From Clostridia bacterium (GTDB lineage: Bacteria; Bacillota_A; Clostridia; Oscillospirales; CAG-272): 8,416 nucleotides of DNA. Both the position numbers and the translations under genes were made by a program. Positions 1 through 6,116 of this stretch are shown in pieces (position 1 is the stretch's first letter; every line of letters starts with the position of its first letter). Location of the stretch: NCBI GenBank assembly GCA_017959485.1, contig JAGDAM010000338.1, positions 1 to 8,416 on the forward strand, written 5' to 3'. Under the pieces are notes generated by a model. That model did not search any database. It had not been told where the DNA came from and saw nothing but the letters and a program-made list of their open reading frames with translations.

Positions 1-705
1 CGAACAGGTGAGATATCCGTTTGTCTGTTCGGAGAACCTTTCCGGATGACGGAAGAAAGTCACCTCCCATCTGATCAGCAGCGCGATCGACAGTCCGAAA
101 AGACTCCAGTTGTACCATCCCCTGACGAAAAACAGCGGCGTGAACATCATCGCGTAGTCCCAGTTGTATATGCGGCAGGTGCAGCAGCACTTGTTCTTCA
201 TAAACCAGGTCTGAAACGGACAGAAGAAGAGTATGCAGATCATGTCGCATACCGAGTACGCCGAGCAGATCAGGACCATGATTCCGCTGTCAATGATGCC
301 CGAAAGATACAGTCCGCCGAGAACCACGTTAGGGATAATCCATACAAGCGCTACGAGAAACACCGCGTTGTTGTCGTCTATCCTGATGTCGGTGGCTCCG
401 GTCTTGATATAGTTTTCCGGAAACTGCTTCTGACAGCCCGGACTTTCAAGTCCCGACGGGAAAAACCGGAGCACCATCTCGAAAACGAATACGACCCACA
501 TGATCATCATCGGAATCGGATGCCGTCCGAGCTCGTCGGTCAGCCCCGATCCTCCGCGGATCCTGAGAAAGACGTACGCGACCGTACCGGCGGCAAACAG
601 CAGCGACCTGTAAACGAGCCGGAAGAGATGGAAAACGGTGACCGCGGTAGGTTTTTTGCGAGTGCGGCGCGCCTTTTCTTTTTTTTCAAAAGGTTTCCGA
701 TCCAT
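1..705 (-). CDS. cysteine-containing integral membrane protein, C-terminus beyond window edge
   Basis: This frame runs open for 235 codons from an ATG at 705 to the left edge, with no stop. The N-terminus is very basic (residues 2-20 are largely Lys/Arg). Hydrophobic segments that look membrane-spanning lie at about 32-49, 65-82, 113-135, 140-163 and 197-213. A short loop after the fourth segment carries a cysteine cluster (C173, C174, C175, C177), followed by the motif NWDYAMMFTP (181-190). I recall similar uncharacterised membrane proteins from Clostridia with this Cys cluster and NWD motif, but I know no function. Only 6 nt separate it from the stop of the upstream aminopeptidase gene and its own ribosome-binding site is weak, so translational coupling is likely. 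The topology and the positively charged, probably cytoplasmic N-terminus are inferred. The opposite-strand frame here has the charge-rich composition of an antisense shadow. Confidence 0.85.
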   Translation of the reverse strand, partial: MDRKPFEKKEKARRTRKKPTAVTVFHLFRLVYRSLLFAAGTVAYVFLRIRGGSGLTDELGRHPIPMMIMWVVFVFEMVLRFFPSGLESPGCQKQFPENYIKTGATDIRIDDNNAVFLVALVWIIPNVVLGGLYLSGIIDSGIMVLICSAYSVCDMICILFFCPFQTWFMKNKCCCTCRIYNWDYAMMFTPLFFVRGWYNWSLFGLSIALLIRWEVTFFRHPERFSEQTNGYLTCS

Positions 706-711
706 GGAACG

Positions 712-1788
712 TCAGATCTCGAAAAGGTCTTTCGGTGACTGTGTGAAATCGTAAACTCCGTCCTCAAGGATAACGACCATATCCTCTATCCTGCAGCCGT
801 ACTTCCCTTCGATATAGATACCCGGCTCGACAGTCACGACCTGTCCGGGGACGAGCGTCTTTCCGAGAGCCGCGCGCGGCGAGAGATTCGGCGCTTCGTG
901 GATATAAAGCCCGACTCCGTGTCCGAGGCCGTGTCCGAAGCAGCCGGCGAATCCGGCGTCGTTGATGATCTTGTCGGCGATCATATGCATCCTCCGGTTG
1001 CCTTTCCCCGGTCCGATAACGTCGAGCACCGCGGTCTGAGCCGCGAGCACGGTGTTATATACCTTCTTAATGTCGGCGTCGGCCTTGCCGATGACAACCG
1101 TTCTCGTCATATCGGAGCAGTATCCGTCGACGTTGGCTCCGAAGTCCATCGTGAGGAAGCCCCTCTCGAGCTTTACGTCTCTCGGGACCCCGTGCGGGCG
1201 GGAGGACGCGCTGCCCGAAACGGCTATCGTGTCGAAGGCGGCCCTCTCGGCTCCGTGCGCTCTCATGAAGAACTCAATCTCGAGGGCGACCTGCTTTTCG
1301 GTCATATCCGGCCTTATCCATTCGAGCATATGCGAAAATGCGGCATCGGTTATCGCCTGGGCGCGTTTCATCGTTTCGATCTCGCCCGCGTCCTTGAACT
1401 CGCGCAGTCCGTCGAGCAGCGCCGACGCGCCGGAACAGATTTCGATCCCCTCGAAGGTGTCGCGGAAGGTTTTCTCTCCCGCCATCGAAAGAGTCGCCTC
1501 CTCGAGAGCCGCGCTCCGAACGCCAGACTGCGAGAGAACTTCGTAAGCCGCCTCGGCCATCCGTTTTTTCGGCATAACAATCTCGAATTCCGCGGCCGCG
1601 GGCGATGCCTTGGCGGCTTCGATGTACCTAAAGTCGGTCAGAAGAACGGCTCTGTCCGCCGTGACGACGACGAGGCCGTCGGTATACGGAAAGCCGGTCA
1701 GCCAGCGCTGGTTAACTTCGCTCGACACCACAATCGCGTCGAAATTCTCTTTTGCGAGACGTTCTCTCGTTCTTGAAAGATGTGACAT
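712..1788 (-). CDS. Xaa-Pro aminopeptidase / M24B family metallopeptidase
   Basis: A 358-residue cytoplasmic metallopeptidase of family M24B, predicted to remove an N-terminal residue preceding proline, or to split Xaa-Pro dipeptides. Residues 1-125 form the N-terminal creatinase-like domain and 135-358 the pita-bread catalytic domain. By comparison with E. coli aminopeptidase P all five metal ligands are present: D215 (MDFG), D226 (SDMTRT), H290 (GHGLGHGVG), E321 (VEPGIY) and E335 (RIED). The substrate-binding and proton-transfer histidines H199 (SRPHG) and H297 (YIHEAP) are also there, so the enzyme should be active. The length is typical of short bacterial members. The ATG at 1788 is preceded by GGAAG with a 9-nt spacer. 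It lies 18 nt after the TIM-barrel gene and 6 nt before the membrane-protein gene. In many Clostridia the equivalent gene sits next to efp, which is not seen here. Xaa-Pro dipeptidase (prolidase) is the main alternative. Confidence 0.95.
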   Translation of the reverse strand: MSHLSRTRERLAKENFDAIVVSSEVNQRWLTGFPYTDGLVVVTADRAVLLTDFRYIEAAKASPAAAEFEIVMPKKRMAEAAYEVLSQSGVRSAALEEATLSMAGEKTFRDTFEGIEICSGASALLDGLREFKDAGEIETMKRAQAITDAAFSHMLEWIRPDMTEKQVALEIEFFMRAHGAERAAFDTIAVSGSASSRPHGVPRDVKLERGFLTMDFGANVDGYCSDMTRTVVIGKADADIKKVYNTVLAAQTAVLDVIGPGKGNRRMHMIADKIINDAGFAGCFGHGLGHGVGLYIHEAPNLSPRAALGKTLVPGQVVTVEPGIYIEGKYGCRIEDMVVILEDGVYDFTQSPKDLFEI

Positions 1789-1806
1789 GATAATATACTT
1801 CCTTTT

Positions 1807-2673
1807 TTATCCTAACACGGAGAGATACTGTTTTTTCATCGTAAGCGCGTCCTTGTCCTGCGTTCCCGCCGACTCGCAGATGATTCTCGGCGCGAGGCCG
1901 TCACGGGCTATCACTTCGGCAAGAGGCGCGAAATCCGGTCCCCATCCGGCTTCGTCGCCGTCGAAGGTGAGGTGGCGCTTCTCGCCCGCCGAGGTGTATT
2001 CGATGTGCGAGAAATGGCAGTGCAGGTTCTCGGCGCAGGAGGCGCCGAGCGCGTCGGCAATCTTCGAAAAGACCGAACTGTAAGCCGCGGCGTCGGGAAA
2101 AACTCCTCCGCAGTCGCGGGCGTTGAGATGTCCGAAATCGACTACGGGGCAAAGCCGCGGATCGATCCGGCAGAGTTCGATCACTTCGTCGAGCGTGCCG
2201 AGCTGGTTCTTCTTTCCCATCGTCTCAAGGCCGAGCCGGACCTCTCCGACGTCGATCCGCTCGAGAGCCGTCCTCAGCGTGTCCGCAGCAAGCCCCATAG
2301 CTTCCTCACGGGATATCTTCGCGGCGCTTCCTGTGTGGATGACGATGATCCCGGCGCCGAGCAGTTTTGCCGCGGCGACCGACTGGGCGATATAATCCAC
2401 GCTCTTCAGCCGTTTTTCGGGCTCGATTCCTGAAAGAGAGATAAAATACGGAGTGTGGAATGACATCGCGATCCCGAGCCGTGCCGCTTCGGCTCCGACG
2501 GCGCGGAGCGACGCGTCAGATGCGTGCAGCCCGTTGCCCGCCTGATATTCGTAGGCGTCGAGTCCGAAATTCTTTACCCATCCGATATTGTCGAAAGTGC
2601 TTTTTACGCCTCCGTCGCGCGCGGCGTCGGACGCGCCGGCGGGTCCGAACAGGGCTCGTTTTTTATCGTCCAT
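1807..2673 (-). CDS. endonuclease IV-like TIM-barrel protein (AP endonuclease family 2)
   Basis: A 288-residue protein of the AP endonuclease 2 / sugar-phosphate isomerase TIM-barrel superfamily. Aligned by eye to E. coli endonuclease IV, eight of its nine zinc ligands have counterparts: H73 (SFHTPY), H113 (IVIHTGS), E150 (LGLETMG), D179 and H182 (VVDFGHLNA), H220, H234 and E267 (ICESAG). The ninth, Asp229 of the DRH motif, aligns with K232 (EKRH). The family match is secure, but abasic-site DNA repair is not proven, because isomerases share this fold. I recall a branch of archaeal and clostridial endonuclease IV-like proteins with the same EKRHLTF and ICESAGT motifs. The ATG at 2673 has GAGG 10 nt upstream and lies within the last codons of the YqeG gene (11-nt overlap), which suggests coupled translation. 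The protein should be cytoplasmic, since no signal or membrane segment is seen. Confidence 0.88.
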   Translation of the reverse strand: MDDKKRALFGPAGASDAARDGGVKSTFDNIGWVKNFGLDAYEYQAGNGLHASDASLRAVGAEAARLGIAMSFHTPYFISLSGIEPEKRLKSVDYIAQSVAAAKLLGAGIIVIHTGSAAKISREEAMGLAADTLRTALERIDVGEVRLGLETMGKKNQLGTLDEVIELCRIDPRLCPVVDFGHLNARDCGGVFPDAAAYSSVFSKIADALGASCAENLHCHFSHIEYTSAGEKRHLTFDGDEAGWGPDFAPLAEVIARDGLAPRIICESAGTQDKDALTMKKQYLSVLG

Positions 2674-3181
2674 CTTTGTTTTTCCTCTTTTCCCTGCGGT
2701 AATACGCCCGCATCGGAGGGACCTCGAGCAGCCGCTTTATCCTCCAGAACAGTGTGGTTTTATCTTTGATGGGAGGGACCTTGACCGCGCGCAGGCCGGC
2801 CCTGTGGGCCATCAGAACGTCGGTAAAGATCTGGTCGCCTATTACAAGCGTTTCCTCTTTTCGCGTTCCCAAGGCGTGCAGAGCGGCTTCAACGGCCTTC
2901 CGGGAGGGTTTGCAGGCGTCCGGAAAGGCGGGCAGGCCGAGGCGCCTGTTAAAGAGAGACACGCGTTCCTCCGTATTGTTCGACACGAAGGCGCATCTGA
3001 TCCCCGCGGACTCGAGTTCCGCAAACCAGCCGATAAGTTCCCCGTCCGGCTCGGCGACCTCATACGGCGCCAGCGTGTTGTCGATATCGAATATGATTCC
3101 GCGTATCCCGTTCCGCGCAAGAAACCCGTGGGTTATCTCGCGTCTTGAACCGAAAACGAAATCCGGTATTAGCAGTTTCAT
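2663..3181 (-). CDS. yqeG: YqeG family HAD IIIA-type phosphatase
   Basis: A 172-residue haloacid-dehalogenase phosphatase of the YqeG family. All four HAD motifs are visible: motif I FDIDNTL with nucleophile D32 and acid/base D34, motif II S67 (FVSNNT), motif III K91 (ACKPS), and motif IV GDQIFTD with D116 and D121 for magnesium. The N-terminal MKLLIPDF start and the basic tail are typical of the family. The physiological substrate is not established; a phosphohydrolase acting in the cytoplasm is the safe description. In Bacillus subtilis yqeG heads a yqeG-yqeH-aroE-type operon, whereas here it sits between a YhhN membrane protein and an endonuclease IV-like protein. The ATG at 3181 has GGTG 5 nt upstream and follows the YhhN stop by 4 nt. 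The 3' end overlaps the next gene by 11 nt. Confidence 0.93.
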   Translation of the reverse strand: MKLLIPDFVFGSRREITHGFLARNGIRGIIFDIDNTLAPYEVAEPDGELIGWFAELESAGIRCAFVSNNTEERVSLFNRRLGLPAFPDACKPSRKAVEAALHALGTRKEETLVIGDQIFTDVLMAHRAGLRAVKVPPIKDKTTLFWRIKRLLEVPPMRAYYRREKRKNKDGR

Positions 3182-3185
3182 AAGT

Positions 3186-3926
3186 TCACCACGGAGACCA
3201 CTGATAAAGTCCGGAAGCTATCAGCAGCTGACCGGCGTAGTAGCAGAGCAGACAGACGGTTCCGACCGCCTTCTTTTTGTTTTTCGAAAAGATATTGATC
3301 GCGAGCAGGATATCGCTCGCGAGAAAGAGGACGGCTCCCGATGCGATCCGGAGAAATCTCGTGTCACGCGAAACAAAGGCGCAAATCACGGCGTAAGACG
3401 CCATGAAGGACAGAACGCAGGCGTAAACCGCGACCGCAGCTCTCTTTTGGCCTCCGATCCCGAAAACCGCACACAGCGTAACTGTGATCAAAACGGCAGC
3501 CGGGACCGCTGCGGCAACAGCGTACAGGGCGTGTCCCGGACAGACAAGAGCAAAAGCCGCGATATAGAGAAGATGTCCCGCGGCAAACGACGCGCCGCCC
3601 GCGACAAAAAGTCCCCGCCTTCCACGGGACACCTCAAGAAGGACGTCCCCGACCGCGCCGAGCGCGAGCCCCGACAGGACCAGCACCGAAAACGCGGACG
3701 GCCTGCCGTTCAGGGTCATCTGACCGGCGACCGCCGCAAGACCGTACAGAACGAAAAACAGCGAAGCGAGCGCCTTTCGCTCGGTTCTTTTCCGGGGATT
3801 ACTTCCGAATATGTAAACGAGAGCCGATATGACAGATGCGGAAAGCAGGATCAGTCTGACTAAAAGCACCGAACCGATTCCGATGATATAGACGTAAAGA
3901 ATTGTGACAACCGCGTTTTTATCCAT
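3186..3926 (-). CDS. YhhN/TMEM86 family lysoplasmalogenase-like membrane protein
   Basis: A 246-residue integral membrane protein with about seven or eight hydrophobic segments (roughly 8-40, 53-70, 78-98, 107-128, 132-155, 163-185, 192-213 and 221-241). It carries the YhhN pattern: GD at 93-94, a glycine-rich stretch ending GHLLY (117-121), SY (177-178), the GAVLFLASDILLA block with D205, and YYAGQ (229-233). Family members in animals hydrolyse the vinyl-ether bond of lysoplasmalogens; bacterial activity is less certain. Plasmalogens occur in many anaerobic Clostridia, so the role is plausible but inferred. I chose the ATG at 3926 because an excellent ribosome-binding site (GGAAGGA, 7-nt spacer) precedes it and the hydrophobic region starts soon after. 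A GTG start 27 codons upstream would add a hydrophilic tail encoded by a perfect hairpin and has no such site. It heads the five-gene operon. Confidence 0.85.
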   Translation of the reverse strand: MDKNAVVTILYVYIIGIGSVLLVRLILLSASVISALVYIFGSNPRKRTERKALASLFFVLYGLAAVAGQMTLNGRPSAFSVLVLSGLALGAVGDVLLEVSRGRRGLFVAGGASFAAGHLLYIAAFALVCPGHALYAVAAAVPAAVLITVTLCAVFGIGGQKRAAVAVYACVLSFMASYAVICAFVSRDTRFLRIASGAVLFLASDILLAINIFSKNKKKAVGTVCLLCYYAGQLLIASGLYQWSPW

Positions 3927-3933
3927 CTGCCTG

Positions 3934-3940
3934 TCCTTCC
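3934..3940 (-). promoter_or_regulatory. ribosome-binding site deciding the YhhN start
   Basis: On the minus strand this reads GGAAGGA, 7 nt before the ATG at 3926. It is the best Shine-Dalgarno match near the gene and argues against the upstream GTG at 4007, which lies inside the hairpin. A CTTCC immediately 5' (across a 9-nt GC-rich loop) could pair with the GGAAG of this site, so some translational control is possible (inference). Confidence 0.7.
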
Positions 3941-3966
3941 CCGAGCGCCGGAAGCCCCGCGAAGCG

Positions 3967-4016
3967 CCGCGGACGGTTCCGGATGACAAGATGTTGTCAT
4001 CAGTCACCGTCCGCGG
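3967..4016. repeat. long two-step inverted repeat / hairpin in 114-nt intergenic spacer
   Basis: The outer arms CCGCGGACGGT (3967-3977) and ACCGTCCGCGG (4006-4016) are perfectly complementary over 11 bp. After a symmetric 4/4 internal loop, the inner arms GATGACAA (3982-3989) and TTGTCATC (3994-4001) pair over 8 bp, closed by a GATG loop. This gives 19 base pairs with no mismatch inside the arms. It lies in the spacer (3927-4040) between the lipoprotein stop and the YhhN start. No T-run follows on either strand, so it does not look like a standard Rho-independent terminator. It could be a processing or RNA-stability element, a Rho-related or attenuating structure, or a palindromic protein-binding site. 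The rest of the spacer holds only the YhhN ribosome-binding site; I saw no convincing promoter. Confidence 0.9.
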
Positions 4017-4040
4017 AACTGTATTGTTATACGCGTTTTA

Positions 4041-5930
4041 TCAGTTTGCTTTCTGCTTTATCGCCGCGCCCACCGTATAGGGCATCGGGAAGATCGTTAC
4101 GTCTCCCTCGACTCCGGCGACGAGAGTCTCCTTGTAGTTCGCGTTGGTCGAGGTATTGACCAGGACCGCGTTGTAGTTCTTCGTCACGTAGTTCGGATAG
4201 GCGTGCGAACCCTGCGGCCAGAGAACGGTCGGAGGAGCCATAAGCTTATACGCGGATATGGTGCCCTCTTCGGTGCCCCAGGTGGTGTAGCCGTGATGGG
4301 CAACCTGGACTATATCCGAACGGAGATAGCTTCCGAAATACTTGGAGGTGGCGAGGAAGGCGGGACCGGTGGCGTCTCCGGTGCTCATATAGACCGTCTT
4401 CTGCTGCGTCTTGGGATCGGTGAAGGTCATCTTCATGATCAGCGACGTAGTGTTGAAGGCCTGCGCCAGCGTCGGTCCGTAGTTTTCAATCGTATAAAGG
4501 GTCTCTATGGTAAGGTCGGCAAGGTAGTAGATGTGTCCGACGTGAGTTACGACGATATCGGCTCCGAGCGCGGCGGCGTTGGAGTAGACCTTGGACCACT
4601 GCGATCCCTCACCGCTCGACCAGTTGGAGGAGCCGTTGCTGAGGTAGTAGTTGATCGACTTGTTGCGCTCGTCGTCCGACATAAAGTTGACAATGAATCT
4701 CTCAACCTTGATGTTGTTCGTCTTCAGCTTTGAGTACTGCCCGGCGATAGCTCCCGAATGGTCTCCGTGAGCATGTGTGATAATCCAGCCGGCAATCTTG
4801 ATCCCGCCCGTCTTGGCGACGTAATCGGCGGACTGCGCCTTCATCTGCGCGATGAGCATATCCATATCCTTGGCGGAGTTGAAGCCTCCGTCGACGACCA
4901 GGAAGCGTCCGTCTGCGATTCTGATGAGGATGCTGAGTCCGTTGCTGGCGTAGCTGCCGTCCGACTTCTGATACTCGAGTCCGAGCATCGTAATCTGAGA
5001 AGTGGTAACGACGTTATACTTGTTGTCGGCTTCGGCCCCGAAGAGAGTCGTCTGGTCGAAGGGCTCGATGATGAGCCGCGTCTTCTTGTCGGCTTTGTAG
5101 TATGCGAGGTTGACAGTATGGGTGCCGGAATAAAGGGTGGCGAACTTGTTGTCCATCACTTCGCGGGTGATATGCTCGGTGTATCCGTTCTCCTTGAGCT
5201 TCGCGACGTAGGCGTCAAACGCCTCGGGCGAGGTTTTGGTGAGCGTGATCTCGTCGCAGCTGTCGCCCGGATCGTACCAGGAGTCGTAATTGCCTCCCTC
5301 AAACACGGGGAGCGAAGAGAGGACGGCGTCCTTGGTGCCCGAGACGTCCACGTCCTCGGCTTTGAGAGACAGCGATTTCGTCTGTCCTTCGCCGGTGATA
5401 AGGGAGTTAAGCTTGCCGAGGAAGGTATTGGCGGCGAAGTTCATCGCGAGCTCGGTATAGCCGACGACGACTATCTTCTTCCCCACCACCTTGACGGCGT
5501 AGTCGCCGAAAGGAAGCGAGGAGGTGACTCCGACCGACTCCTCGTAATTAGTGCGTCCGACGAGTATCTCGACCGCGTCCGGATCGTGCTTGCCGTCCTT
5601 TGTCCAGTCGGTCTCGAGAGTGACGCGGACGCCGTCGGCACAGTATGATTCAAGCCCCGTGCGGATGTTCATGGCGGCCTTAACGTCGGGATCGCTCGAT
5701 GAAGAACCGTCGGGACGGATTACCTTGACGAGCGATACTCCGTCTTTTATGAGTTCAAGAGTGCCGTCCCATTCTGGCTCCTGAGTAGTTGATTCCTGCT
5801 CTCCGGCAGTCGTTCCCTCGGCGGTCGTATCGTCCGTAGCGCCGTTTTTCGCGCAGCCCGAAAGTGCGGCTAGCCCGAGAATGACAATCAGAAGTAGAGA
5901 GATCAGTGAGAGAAAGAGTTTCTTTTTCAT
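4041..5930 (-). CDS. secreted lipoprotein with metallo-beta-lactamase-fold hydrolase domain
   Basis: A 629-residue predicted lipoprotein. A lysine-rich n-region and hydrophobic core end in the lipobox LSGC with C26 as the lipidation site, followed by a Thr/Glu-rich linker (about 30-55). Residues 57-205 resemble the small domain at the front of alpha-glucuronidase-type glycosidases (EILVGRTN at 121-128, FGDYAVKVVG at 141-150). Residues 206-310 form an uncharacterised middle domain. Residues 330-615 are a metallo-beta-lactamase fold with HAHGDH (386-391), D519 (STGDATG) and H545/H546 (VAHHG), as in ComEC-like hydrolases. It is therefore a predicted metal-dependent hydrolase on the outer face of the membrane; the substrate is unknown, with a phosphodiester or envelope polymer possible. 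I chose the ATG at 5930 because GGAG lies 6 nt upstream and the signal peptide starts there. A start at 6023 would lie upstream of the promoter's -10 box. It is transcribed divergently from the secreted protein at 6192. Confidence 0.93.
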   Translation of the reverse strand: MKKKLFLSLISLLLIVILGLAALSGCAKNGATDDTTAEGTTAGEQESTTQEPEWDGTLELIKDGVSLVKVIRPDGSSSSDPDVKAAMNIRTGLESYCADGVRVTLETDWTKDGKHDPDAVEILVGRTNYEESVGVTSSLPFGDYAVKVVGKKIVVVGYTELAMNFAANTFLGKLNSLITGEGQTKSLSLKAEDVDVSGTKDAVLSSLPVFEGGNYDSWYDPGDSCDEITLTKTSPEAFDAYVAKLKENGYTEHITREVMDNKFATLYSGTHTVNLAYYKADKKTRLIIEPFDQTTLFGAEADNKYNVVTTSQITMLGLEYQKSDGSYASNGLSILIRIADGRFLVVDGGFNSAKDMDMLIAQMKAQSADYVAKTGGIKIAGWIITHAHGDHSGAIAGQYSKLKTNNIKVERFIVNFMSDDERNKSINYYLSNGSSNWSSGEGSQWSKVYSNAAALGADIVVTHVGHIYYLADLTIETLYTIENYGPTLAQAFNTTSLIMKMTFTDPKTQQKTVYMSTGDATGPAFLATSKYFGSYLRSDIVQVAHHGYTTWGTEEGTISAYKLMAPPTVLWPQGSHAYPNYVTKNYNAVLVNTSTNANYKETLVAGVEGDVTIFPMPYTVGAAIKQKAN

Positions 5931-5936
5931 CTTCAG

Positions 5937-5940
5937 CTCC
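5937..5940 (-). promoter_or_regulatory. ribosome-binding site deciding the lipoprotein start
   Basis: GGAG on the minus strand, 6 nt before the ATG at 5930. It supports the short start that exposes a canonical lipoprotein signal peptide at the N-terminus. Confidence 0.7.
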
Positions 5941-5949
5941 GGGGCGGCT

Positions 5950-5968
5950 CTTCCGCGCAGAGCGGAAG
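5950..5968 (-). repeat. hairpin in the 5' leader of the lipoprotein mRNA
   Basis: The arms CTTCCGC (5950-5956) and GCGGAAG (5962-5968) form a perfect 7-bp stem with a 5-nt loop. In the predicted transcript it lies between the start point near 5985 and the ribosome-binding site at 5937-5940. It has no T-run, so it is more likely a leader stability or regulatory stem than a terminator. Its function is not known. Confidence 0.6.
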
Positions 5969-5991
5969 GCCGATATGGGTTATTTTTATAT

Positions 5992-6020
5992 ATTATATCA
6001 TAAAAAAAGAACGATTTCAA
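5992..6020 (-). promoter_or_regulatory. promoter of the lipoprotein gene (TTGAAA-N17-TATAAT)
   Basis: Read on the minus strand, -35 TTGAAA (6020-6015) and a perfect -10 TATAAT (5997-5992) are separated by exactly 17 bp, a near-consensus housekeeping-sigma promoter. The predicted start point is near 5985, giving a leader of about 55 nt. The surroundings are AT-rich, unlike the flanking GC-rich genes. This promoter may also feed the downstream operon, since no clear terminator separates them. Confidence 0.8.
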
Positions 6021-6054
6021 CATCTTTGGCGTCGGCTGAAACCGCCCGCTCCAT

Positions 6055-6076
6055 AATTCACAAACAATTCACAAAC
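6055..6076. repeat. perfect tandem 11-bp direct repeat, PHO-box-like
   Basis: AATTCACAAAC occurs twice with no gap (6055-6065 and 6066-6076). It contains TTCACA-N5-TTCACA, so the two hexamers lie on the same face of the helix, one turn apart. This resembles direct-repeat sites of OmpR-family response regulators, in particular PHO boxes of the TT-A-CA type. It sits roughly midway between the two divergent predicted start points (about 70-90 bp from the lipoprotein start and 65-85 bp from the secreted-protein start). The repeat is seen directly; the regulator assignment is inference. Confidence 0.85.
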
Positions 6077-6098
6077 GAACGCCGCTTAGGAGTCTGTT

Positions 6099-6116
6099 TC
6101 CGGTTGACTTTCCGGA
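6099..6116. promoter_or_regulatory. candidate operator overlapping a -35 box
   Basis: TCCGG and CCGGA form an inverted repeat with an 8-nt spacer (6099-6103 and 6112-6116) that encloses the -35 hexamer of the plus-strand promoter. The same bases also give TTTCCGG twice in direct orientation with a 12-bp period (6097-6103, 6109-6115). A repressor bound here would block the promoter. The arms are short, so chance is a real alternative. Confidence 0.4.

Noticed and set aside
46..738. Plus-strand 230-codon reading frame at the left edge
   Set aside because: The product is highly charged and lacks any family motif. The minus strand carries a membrane protein with clear hydrophobic segments over the same bases, so this is an antisense shadow.
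898..1776. Plus-strand 292-codon reading frame
   Set aside because: It is antisense to the M24B peptidase, whose complete set of metal ligands proves the minus strand is coding.
2754..3863. Plus-strand 369-codon reading frame
   Set aside because: It spans two well-recognised minus-strand genes (YqeG and YhhN families) and the product is Arg/Lys/Ser-rich with no domain. GC-rich codon use produces such long antisense frames.
3927..4007. GTG start at 4007 for the YhhN protein
   Set aside because: The 27 extra codons fall in the hairpin spacer, encode a hydrophilic tail and have no good ribosome-binding site, unlike the ATG at 3926.
3967..4016. Rho-independent terminator of the lipoprotein gene
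   Set aside because: The stem is strong, but the bases that follow it on the minus strand are GC-rich with no T-run, and no T-run follows on the plus strand either.
4758..5648. Plus-strand 296-codon reading frame
   Set aside because: It is antisense to the lipoprotein, and its Val/Asp/Gly-rich product has no recognisable motif.
4041..5930. ComEC competence channel or beta-lactamase
   Set aside because: There are no membrane-spanning channel segments, and the HAHGDH/AHHG pattern marks the wider hydrolase superfamily. A resistance or DNA-uptake role is not supported.
5931..6023. Upstream ATG extension of the lipoprotein to 6023
   Set aside because: The extension would be transcribed from upstream of the predicted -10 box and would bury the signal peptide. 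The ATG at 5930 has a good ribosome-binding site.
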